A DNA stretch of 8,830 nt from Lactobacillaceae bacterium UBA639 (GTDB lineage: Bacteria; Bacillota; Bacilli; Lactobacillales; Lactobacillaceae). Location: positions 4,533 to 13,362 of the forward strand of contig DBOT01000108.1 in the NCBI GenBank assembly GCA_002299975.1, written 5' to 3'. Below are positions 1 through 8,830 of this stretch, piece after piece. Numbering within the stretch: the stretch's first letter is position 1; each line of letters begins with the position of its first letter. Both the position numbers and the translations under genes were made by a program. Below the pieces are notes generated by a model. It was given only the letters and a program-made list of their open reading frames with translations, made no database searches and was not told the DNA's origin.

Positions 1-988
<988 letters not shown>

Positions 989-997
989 TCACTTCTA

Positions 998-3310
<2,313 letters not shown>

Positions 3311-3347
3311 GCCGTTACCGTCCTCTCTTAAAAAATCATCGGCTAAC

Positions 3348-3356
3348 ATTATACCA
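3348..3356 (-). promoter_or_regulatory. Extended -10 promoter of pcrA-ligA
   Basis: On the minus strand the sequence reads TGGTATAAT: a perfect -10 hexamer (3348-3353) with a TGn extension. No convincing -35 sits at 16-19 bp, as expected for an extended -10 promoter. Transcription would start near 3341, giving a leader of about 30 nt before the GTG at 3310. An in-frame ATG at 3349 overlaps the -10 and so cannot be in this transcript. Confidence 0.65.
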
Positions 3357-3383
3357 AATAATCGCCCGCCTTGTGCTGAAACG

Positions 3384-3401
3384 CACCTCCAAATGAAGGT
3401 G
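3384..3401. other. Inverted repeat between divergent promoters
   Basis: CACCT(C)C-AAAT-G(A)AGGTG forms a 5-bp stem, one mismatch and a further pair around a 4-nt loop. It lies between the pcrA promoter and the MATE promoter, just upstream of the latter's -35. It has no T-run, so it is not a terminator. It could be an operator for a regulator of the efflux gene, but no such regulator is encoded in the window. Confidence 0.3.
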
Positions 3402-3406
3402 ATTTC

Positions 3407-3436
3407 TTGTCCCGGTAAGGCGGACCATGCTAAAAT
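3407..3436 (+). promoter_or_regulatory. Promoter of the MATE transporter gene
   Basis: TTGTCC (3407-3412) as -35 and TAAAAT (3431-3436) as -10 are separated by 18 bp, with an extended TGC immediately before the -10. Transcription would begin around 3443, giving a leader of about 34 nt before the GTG at 3477. Confidence 0.6.
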
Positions 3437-3463
3437 AATCTGTTTTGTAAATTTCTGACACCT

Positions 3464-3470
3464 AAGGAGG
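3464..3470 (+). promoter_or_regulatory. Ribosome binding site fixing the MATE GTG start
   Basis: A complete AAGGAGG stands 6 bp before the GTG at 3477. No ATG in this frame has a comparable site, so the GTG start is well supported. Confidence 0.85.
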
Positions 3471-3476
3471 AATTGT

Positions 3477-4802
3477 GTGGATAAGTTATTTGAAAACACC
3501 TCAATCAAACGTGCCTACTTCATCCTTGCCCTACCGGTAGTCATGAGTATGGCCGTCACGATCATCTACAACATGGTCGATACGTTCTTCGTCGCTAAGA
3601 CCGGGAACCCGAACCTGGTCGCTGGGGTCTCCCAGGGGGCACCGATCTTCACCCTGATGATTGCCATCGGGGATATCTTCGGTCTCGGAGGCAGCTCCGT
3701 GATCTCCCGGCTCTTCGGTGAACGCCGTGATAAGACCGCCCGTTACGTCAGCGGCTACTGCTTCTATGCTTCGATTGTCTGTGGGCTGGTGGTCACGGCC
3801 CTGATGTTTATCTTCCAGACGCCGGTCCTCCACATGCTCGGGGCATCCCCCGCTACCTGGAAATACGCCCGGGAATACTACCTGGTAATTGCGGGCGGGG
3901 CCACCTTCATCATCTTCGGCCTGTCCCCCAACAACATCCTGCGAACCGAGGGGCTGGCCACCCAAGCAATGATCGCCAGTATTACCGGGACCGGGATCAA
4001 TGTTATTTTGAACCCGATCTTCATCTTCAACTGTGGACTGGGCGCGGCTGGTTCAGCACTGGCGACAGTGGTCAGCAACGTCATTGCCGATGTCCTGATG
4101 GTCTACTACCTGCGAACGAAGAGCAAGAAGCTGACCACCTCCATTCACGAGACCAGGATCAGCGGCAAGCTCCAGCGGGAGATCTACGCGATCGGGATTC
4201 CGGCTTCGGTGACCAACATCATGGTGACCTTTGCCACCGCCCTCACCAACCGCTACCTGATCACATACGGCGCCAACAGCGTGGCCGCCATGGGGATTGC
4301 CATGAAGGTCAACACAGTCATCGTCATGGTGATGGTTGGTTTTGCCTTCGGTGCCCAGCCACTGATTGGCTATACTTACGGTGCCCGCGACGAGCGCCGC
4401 TTCAAGGAAACACTGTGGTTTGACCTGAGCGTAGTTGCCGGATTGGCCATCGTTTTAACCGTCCTGATGATGATCCTGGCTCCCCAGATTATCCGGTTGT
4501 TCATGCGTGATCCGGAGATTGTCCGAGAAGGAACCGGCATGCTGCGGTGGCTCGCCTCATCCACGACCATTGCTGGGATCATCATGGTCCTCACTACGAC
4601 CTTCCAGTCGATGGGCAAGGCCACACCCGCTTTCTGGCTATCGTTTAGCCGGCAGGGGCTAATCTTCGCCGTCGCTATCGTGGTCCTGAGTCACTTCTTC
4701 GGCTACACCGGCGTTCTGGCTGCCCAGGCATGTGCCGACGTCCTCACCCTGGTGTTGGCCGTCTTCCTCTACCACAAATATCAACCACACTTCAAAAAGT
4801 AA
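3477..4802 (+). CDS. MATE-family multidrug/cation antiporter
   Basis: This is a 441-aa polytopic inner-membrane protein, the usual MATE length, with a pattern consistent with 12 transmembrane helices in two MatE halves. The N-terminal half begins with a short cytoplasmic stretch (MDKLFENTSIKRA) and then hydrophobic segments including VVMSMAVTIIYNMVDTFFV (about 21-39), the family's typical helix-1 region. The segment GLGGSSVISRLFGERR (about 69-84) also matches MATE proteins. The second half opens near IPASVTNIMVTFATALTNRY, and GFAFGAQPLIGYTYGA is its conserved helix region. MATE proteins export cationic drugs or metabolites in exchange for Na+ or H+; the substrate cannot be read from sequence. 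The GTG start has a canonical RBS. The gene is monocistronic: it has its own promoter, is divergent from pcrA, and ends at a terminator. A DinF/MepA-like subgroup is possible but I cannot assign one. Confidence 0.93.
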   Translation: MDKLFENTSIKRAYFILALPVVMSMAVTIIYNMVDTFFVAKTGNPNLVAGVSQGAPIFTLMIAIGDIFGLGGSSVISRLFGERRDKTARYVSGYCFYASIVCGLVVTALMFIFQTPVLHMLGASPATWKYAREYYLVIAGGATFIIFGLSPNNILRTEGLATQAMIASITGTGINVILNPIFIFNCGLGAAGSALATVVSNVIADVLMVYYLRTKSKKLTTSIHETRISGKLQREIYAIGIPASVTNIMVTFATALTNRYLITYGANSVAAMGIAMKVNTVIVMVMVGFAFGAQPLIGYTYGARDERRFKETLWFDLSVVAGLAIVLTVLMMILAPQIIRLFMRDPEIVREGTGMLRWLASSTTIAGIIMVLTTTFQSMGKATPAFWLSFSRQGLIFAVAIVVLSHFFGYTGVLAAQACADVLTLVLAVFLYHKYQPHFKK

Positions 4803-4804
4803 CG

Positions 4805-4848
4805 AAAAAGCTCTTAGCACCTGCATTGGTGGCACTAAGAGTTTTTTT
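4805..4848. terminator. Bidirectional rho-independent terminator
   Basis: CTCTTAG (4811-4817) pairs with CTAAGAG (4835-4841). An inner CACC/GGTG pairing closes a 6-nt loop, with a 3-nt bulge. A run of seven T follows on the plus strand (4842-4848), and five A precede the stem (4805-4809), which gives a T-run on the minus strand. It sits between the convergent MATE stop (4802) and the stop of the PurK-like gene (4863) and should serve both. Confidence 0.88.
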
Positions 4849-4862
4849 AGTTATGCAGCAAT

Positions 4863-6017
4863 TTAATTATTTTCCTGGTCTTCGCTGATCTGTTCCTTCC
4901 AGACCTCGGTGTCGTCAACCTGATTCTCCAGGTCGATCAGGTTATCGCTGCCCGTAACCCAAACGAAGCCGAGGATACTCTGGTCATCCCCGTCCTGGTC
5001 ATTAAAGAAGCGGAACTGCCAATTGTTTTTCAACAACCATTGACGCTGAATGGCCAGCTGTTGATACTTGCGCACGACCATCAGCAGACCTACCTGCAGG
5101 GGCTGAATCTGATGAAGGGGCATTCCTACTGCAGCCCGAATCTGTTCCTCATACTGGTCAACGTTCGTGGTGGTGTCGTAAACGTTAGCAATCGAGGTCA
5201 AGCCCAATTCAATGTTCTTGACATACAGGGTTCCCGTTCCGGTTACGTAGAAGTTTATCGAGAAGACACCCTGGTACTGCAGTGAAGCAGCAACACTCTT
5301 CACGATTCGTTGCATCTCAGCCAGCAGGTCATCGTTGACCTCAGCCGGTGCAGCTACGGAAACCAGCTGCCGGTCATCCGTAAAGTGGAGCTTGGCCAGT
5401 GGGAAGATCTCGGTATCCTCACCATCAGTGGCGGCTGTCATCGTGTACTCATTGGTGTGGTCAATCCAGGATTCCAACAAGTAAGTCCCGGTCTCAATAA
5501 AGTCGGCGGCCCGGACAATATCAGACTGCCGCTTAATGATCATTGACTGTTCTCCAAGGCCGCGTTGGATCGGCTTCAGCAGGGCTGGATAGCCGATCGA
5601 ATCAATTGACTGGTAGACATCATCCAAACTAACCACCGTGACGTAGGGAGCAATATTGATGTTAACCTGATCGAGGAAGGCCCGTTCCATCAGCCGGTCC
5701 TGAATAATCTCCAGGCCGTTGATCCCCTGAGGAATAGCGGCATACTGGTTCAGATAGTGCAGGACCCGGGCATCAACATTTGGCGTCTGATAGATGATGG
5801 CGTCACAGGACTCACCAAATTGAGCTAGTTTGATCTTATCATTGTACGCACCGACGATGGTCTCGTCAGCCATCTTCGTGATCGCTGGTTGGGCATGGTC
5901 AACGTATACGATCACGTTGAAGCCCGCCTTCTTCGCTGTCGCAATCAGGGCGCCCCCGTTACGATTGACGGCGATAATTCCCAGGGTGCTTCCTGGGTAA
6001 AAAGCATTCCTCTTCAT
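4863..6017 (-). CDS. PurK-family ATP-grasp protein with degenerate active-site motifs
   Basis: The overall pattern is that of PurK (N5-CAIR synthase of de novo purine synthesis). It has an N-terminal nucleotide-binding-like region, ADETIVGAYND (50-60), QDRLMERAFLDQ (106-117), IGYPALLKP (141-149), an ATP-grasp core to about residue 300, and EEQIRAAVGMPL near the end of the core. At 384 aa the length is also in the PurK range. However, hallmark residues are replaced. The usual GGGQLGRM start is PGSTLGII (8-15). The glycine loop YDGKGQ is GLGEQS (153-158). The metal-ligand E in VEFFVT becomes N255 (INFYVT). The NEIAPRPHNSGH signature becomes KNIELGLTSIAN (267-278). Known PurK chemistry needs Mg-ATP, so a classical activity is doubtful. 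It starts 20 bp after xpt with AAAGGAG (6025-6031) as RBS, so it is cotranscribed with purine salvage. It may be a pseudoenzyme, a regulator, or an ATP-grasp enzyme with a new substrate. Confidence 0.85.
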   Translation of the reverse strand: MKRNAFYPGSTLGIIAVNRNGGALIATAKKAGFNVIVYVDHAQPAITKMADETIVGAYNDKIKLAQFGESCDAIIYQTPNVDARVLHYLNQYAAIPQGINGLEIIQDRLMERAFLDQVNINIAPYVTVVSLDDVYQSIDSIGYPALLKPIQRGLGEQSMIIKRQSDIVRAADFIETGTYLLESWIDHTNEYTMTAATDGEDTEIFPLAKLHFTDDRQLVSVAAPAEVNDDLLAEMQRIVKSVAASLQYQGVFSINFYVTGTGTLYVKNIELGLTSIANVYDTTTNVDQYEEQIRAAVGMPLHQIQPLQVGLLMVVRKYQQLAIQRQWLLKNNWQFRFFNDQDGDDQSILGFVWVTGSDNLIDLENQVDDTEVWKEQISEDQENN

Positions 6018-6037
6018 TCTTAAGCTCCTTTCGTTAC

Positions 6038-6613
6038 CTAGTCGGGCATAAATTCAATCTGATTATCCTTAAGGGACTTGATCCGTGCGAGGGACTCCAG
6101 ACGAACACCACGGTCCCGCAGTTCCTTGGCCCCAGGCTGGAAGCTCTTTTCAATCACGATCCCAGCACCTGCAACATCAACACCAGCCTGGTCAGCGATC
6201 TCCAGCATCCCCTCAACGGCCTGACCATTTGCCAAGAAATCATCAATCATCAGAATCTTGTCGTCTGGTGAGACGTACTTCTTAGAGATGGAGATCCGGT
6301 TAGTCGTCTTCTTGGTGTATGAGTAGACGTCAGCTACGTACATGTTTTGGTTTAACGTCAGACTCTTGTGCTTACGAGCAAAGATCACGGGAACGTTCAT
6401 CGCCAGTCCCGTCATCACTGCCGGAGCAATTCCTGATGATTCAACCGTCCAGATCTTAGTAACCCCTTCGTCAGCGAAGAGTTTAGCAAACTCCTGGCCC
6501 ACGTGCAGCATCAGTTGTGGGTCAACCTGGTGGTTCAGAAAGGCATCAACCTTCAGGACGTTGCCCGGCAGAACCGTCCCGTACTCTCTAATCTTTTCCT
6601 CTAGTTCACGCAT
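6038..6613 (-). CDS. xpt: Xanthine phosphoribosyltransferase
   Basis: Xpt salvages xanthine by transferring phosphoribose from PRPP to give XMP, which feeds GMP synthesis in the cytoplasm. The 191-aa length is typical. The PRPP-binding motif [13 protein letters not shown] spans 120-132. The Xpt-specific signature EKSFQPGA lies at 155-162, with K156, together with L20 and N27, matching the purine-contact positions described for the Bacillus enzyme. ESSGIAPA (58-65) is the family's N-terminal conserved loop. The ATG at 6613 is preceded by AAAGGGGAG. The gap to the upstream glucosaminidase stop is only 22 bp and to the downstream PurK-like start 20 bp, so it is the middle gene of an operon. There is no room directly upstream for a purine riboswitch, unlike xpt-pbuX of Bacillus. 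No permease gene follows. Confidence 0.96.
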   Translation of the reverse strand: MRELEEKIREYGTVLPGNVLKVDAFLNHQVDPQLMLHVGQEFAKLFADEGVTKIWTVESSGIAPAVMTGLAMNVPVIFARKHKSLTLNQNMYVADVYSYTKKTTNRISISKKYVSPDDKILMIDDFLANGQAVEGMLEIADQAGVDVAGAGIVIEKSFQPGAKELRDRGVRLESLARIKSLKDNQIEFMPD

Positions 6614-6635
6614 CGTTGTTACTCCCCTTTATTGA

Positions 6636-7259
6636 TTACTTATCATAATTATATAACTTATAGGTCTTAATTACCGAAATTAATTTTTGAGCGTAGTTTG
6701 GATCGGTTGCGTAGCCAGAATCTTGAAGGGCCTTAGCCGCCTCCTGGTAGTTGCTGGCTTTGACCACCCGATCGTAATTCTGCTTGTTAGTATCGGTTCC
6801 TGTCAGCATCAGCTTGGTGTGATCACGAATCGAGTCACTCCAGCTGTCGTAGACCCGGAACCGGCCCTTAGTCACAATCCACTTGCCGTTGATGTATTCC
6901 TTGGTAGTCAGCTCCCGGGAGTTGGGCCCAGTCCCCTTGATTCCGAAGAGGTTATGGTACTGCGACGCCAACTTACTCGTCCCCCACTGTGATTCCAGGA
7001 TCGCCTGAGCAATCGTGATTGAGGCGTAGACGTGATAAGTATTCTGCATCGCCTGGGCCTCAGGGGCGACCTGCTTGATGAAGAGCTGCTTTGCCTGCCG
7101 GTCCCGCTCCTGAGCCTGCCGTTCAATCCGCTGCTGGTTCCAGATCCGGTAGAAGTGGTGACCAGCATAGACTCCTAAGAAGATTACAATAATAACTAAG
7201 ATCCACACCGTCGTCCTGGTCGATGAACGGCGCTTTTTTGTTTTTCTTCGCTTTGCCAA
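6636..7259 (-). CDS. Membrane-anchored GH73 endo-beta-N-acetylglucosaminidase (peptidoglycan hydrolase)
   Basis: This is a 207-aa protein from a TTG start. A strongly basic N-terminus (AKRRKTKKRRSS) precedes one hydrophobic helix (about 17-33, VWILVIIVIFLGVYAG), giving a type II anchor with the enzyme outside the membrane. A Q/R-rich juxtamembrane linker follows (about 40-60). The GH73/FlgJ-type lytic domain covers about 65-205: SITIAQAILESQWG contains the expected catalytic glutamate (E89), then SQYHNLFGIKG, RFRVYDSWSDSIRDH and GYATDPNYAQKL, all typical of the AcmA/LytG group. The likely role is cleavage of glycan strands in cell-wall remodelling or separation. The TTG at 7259 is chosen for a perfect AAAGGAGG 8 bp upstream. 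An earlier in-frame TTG at 7301 lies upstream of the predicted transcription start. No wall-binding repeats (LysM, SH3) are present. It is the first gene of the operon with xpt. Confidence 0.92.
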   Translation of the reverse strand: MAKRRKTKKRRSSTRTTVWILVIIVIFLGVYAGHHFYRIWNQQRIERQAQERDRQAKQLFIKQVAPEAQAMQNTYHVYASITIAQAILESQWGTSKLASQYHNLFGIKGTGPNSRELTTKEYINGKWIVTKGRFRVYDSWSDSIRDHTKLMLTGTDTNKQNYDRVVKASNYQEAAKALQDSGYATDPNYAQKLISVIKTYKLYNYDK

Positions 7260-7267
7260 AAAATGGG

Positions 7268-7275
7268 CCTCCTTT
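7268..7275 (-). promoter_or_regulatory. Ribosome binding site selecting a TTG start
   Basis: AAAGGAGG on the minus strand stands 8 bp before TTG at 7259. The more upstream candidate TTG at 7301 has no purine-rich site. This assigns the shorter, 207-aa protein. Confidence 0.8.
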
Positions 7276-7291
7276 GTCCTACTAGCTCTTA

Positions 7292-7300
7292 ATTGTAGCA
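7292..7300 (-). promoter_or_regulatory. Extended -10 promoter of glucosaminidase-xpt-purK-like operon
   Basis: The minus strand reads TGCTACAAT: a 5/6 -10 hexamer (7292-7297) with a TGn extension. No good -35 is visible at normal spacing. Transcription would start near 7285, leaving a leader of about 25 nt, too short for a riboswitch. It lies downstream of the terminator of the reductase gene, so the operon is a separate unit. Confidence 0.5.
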
Positions 7301-7330
7301 AACTAAACCCACTTTGACGTTAAATTTTAA

Positions 7331-7367
7331 ACAAAAATAAGAACTCAGCCTAATTGACCAAGTTCTT
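7331..7367 (-). terminator. Rho-independent terminator of the reductase gene
   Basis: On the minus strand AAGAACT (7361-7367) pairs with AGTTCTT (7339-7345) around a 15-nt loop, followed by ATTTTTGT (7331-7338). It begins 15 bp after the TAG stop of the SDR gene. Confidence 0.8.
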
Positions 7368-7381
7368 AGTAGAAATATCTT

Positions 7382-8226
<845 letters not shown>

Positions 8227-8243
8227 GGGCGATTATCAATTAT

Positions 8244-8272
8244 TTAATATTTTTAAATACGTGAAATGTCAA
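8244..8272 (-). promoter_or_regulatory. Possible hybrid promoter at the IS end
   Basis: A perfect TTGACA (8267-8272) lies at the outer end of the IS30-like element and faces the reductase gene. TATTAA (8244-8249), 17 bp further on, is a 4/6 match to the -10. IS elements can create outward promoters of this kind, but activity here is only a possibility. Confidence 0.35.
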
Positions 8273-8278
8273 ATTAAG

Positions 8279-8830
8279 TTAGAAAGAAACTAACTGTGCG
8301 TCTGTGATATTCTCCATGAATACCTCAATGGGTGTGCGATAATGTAGCGACTTCCGTGGAATATTGTTTCGGTATGACATTAGCTGAGTAACTAATTCAT
8401 CCGGAAGATTACGGAAGTCTTTCTTTTTACTCAGACCATCACGACGAAGAATACCGTTGGTGTTTTCGTTTAACCCTCGCTGATTAGGCGCACCGACTTC
8501 CGCAAAGTATGTCTGGATATCATGCTTATTGGCAATCTCACGCCAGCCCGCAAATTCCTTACCGTTGTCAAAGGTGATGGACTTAAAAAGATGACGAGGC
8601 TGTTTTGATAGCCACTGATCCAAATAATAGTTCACACTCTCAGCTGTTTTGTGATGGACATTCAAGACAATCTCAACTTTTGAGATTCGTTCTACTAGGG
8701 TCATCACAGCGCCATGGTGAGCTTTCCCTTGAACCGTATCAGCTTCTAAATGACCAAATTCATGTTGGTAATGTGGAAAATCACGATATCGTTGATAGAT
8801 AGATACTGCGTCCTAATTGGCCAGCTTTAC
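8279..8830 (-). pseudogene. IS30-family transposase, C-terminal part, frameshifted
   Basis: The reading frame from about 8805 to 8279 encodes the DDE integrase core of an IS30 transposase. It contains GHLEADTVQGKAHHGAVMTL with the first catalytic D (codon 8738-8740), ITFDNGKEF with the second D, and GAPNQRGLNENTNGILRR with the E. It ends with RKSLHYRTPIEVF, typical of the family's C-terminus. The first start codon in this frame is GTG at 8707, which would exclude the first catalytic D, so the intact gene must begin further upstream. Reading upstream, the frame meets TAG at 8813-8815. The neighbouring frame reads KAGQLGRSIY and joins smoothly to QRYRDFPHYQ if one 4-bp repeat unit at 8794-8805 is removed. 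In the upstream frame as it stands, translation would stop at TGA (8781-8783). The gene is therefore probably broken. A sequencing error or a start inside the element cannot be excluded. Confidence 0.75.
8794..8805. repeat. Tetranucleotide tandem repeat (GATA)x3 inside transposase gene
   Basis: Three copies of GATA (TATC on the coding strand) lie exactly where the transposase changes frame. Two copies would restore one open frame, reading GRSIYQRYRDF across the junction. Confidence 0.7.

Larger units (their letters stand above)
8258..8830 (-). mobile_element. IS30-family insertion sequence, 3' end (continues past window)
   Basis: The transposase gene ends at 8279, and the AT-rich non-coding tail after it (GTGAAATGTCAAATTAAGTT, 8261-8280) has the look of an IS30-type terminal inverted repeat. 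The opposite end is outside the window, so neither the terminal repeat nor a target duplication can be confirmed, and the left boundary is approximate to about 10 bp. GC content falls visibly compared with the flanking genes, consistent with a mobile origin. Confidence 0.6.

Noticed and set aside
3311..3508. N-terminal extension of PcrA by up to 66 residues
   Set aside because: It would overlap the pcrA -10 element and the start of the divergent MATE gene, and the residues do not resemble a helicase N-terminus. The GTG at 3310 fits the promoter and RBS.
7260..7381. Guanine/xanthine riboswitch upstream of the operon containing xpt
   Set aside because: The conserved purine-riboswitch core is absent, and the predicted leader is only about 25 nt.
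8605..8802. Plus-strand open frame opposite the transposase
   Set aside because: It is a shadow of the transposase coding strand, with no RBS and no recognisable protein features.
8813..8815. In-frame TAG read as a simple nonsense mutation in the transposase
   Set aside because: The upstream amino acids make better IS30 sense in the neighbouring frame, so a 4-bp repeat frameshift explains the stop better than a point mutation.

Overview
The window looks like chromosomal DNA of a Gram-positive lactic acid bacterium, most probably Lactobacillaceae and possibly Limosilactobacillus-like. The reasons are the moderately GC-rich genes with much CGG/CCG codon use, the pcrA-ligA gene order, strong AAGGAGG ribosome binding sites, frequent GTG/TTG starts, extended -10 promoters, a CcpA-type cre box and an IS30-family transposase. 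The genus is inferred from these features and not proven.

Layout. (1) Positions 1-3310, minus strand: a DNA replication/repair unit with pcrA (UvrD-family helicase) followed 18 bp later by ligA (NAD-dependent DNA ligase), which runs off the left edge. (2) Positions 3311-3476: a divergent promoter region. (3) Positions 3477-4802, plus strand: a MATE-family multidrug/cation antiporter, ending at a bidirectional terminator (about 4805-4848) shared with the next unit. (4) Positions 7300-4863, minus strand: an apparent three-gene operon with its own extended -10 promoter. It encodes a membrane-anchored GH73 glucosaminidase (TTG start), xanthine phosphoribosyltransferase (xpt) and a PurK-family ATP-grasp protein. 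The PurK-like protein keeps the fold but has lost the signature residues expected for Mg-ATP and substrate binding. (5) Positions 8155-7382, minus strand: a monocistronic short-chain dehydrogenase of the diacetyl/acetoin reductase (2,3-butanediol dehydrogenase) type, with a terminator after it and a promoter carrying a perfect cre match between its -35 and -10. (6) From about 8258 to the right edge: the 3' part of an IS30-family element whose transposase frame is broken by a three-copy GATA (TATC) tandem repeat. The outer end of this element carries a perfect TTGACA pointing at the reductase gene.

The core content is ordinary housekeeping and accessory metabolism. The points that most deserve a second look are the degenerate PurK paralogue cotranscribed with a salvage phosphoribosyltransferase, the lack of a purine riboswitch ahead of xpt, and the regulatory crowding around the reductase promoter (cre box, palindrome and IS-borne -35). 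I see no CRISPR array, tRNA, rRNA or phage module. No stretch longer than 300 bases lacks a gene.
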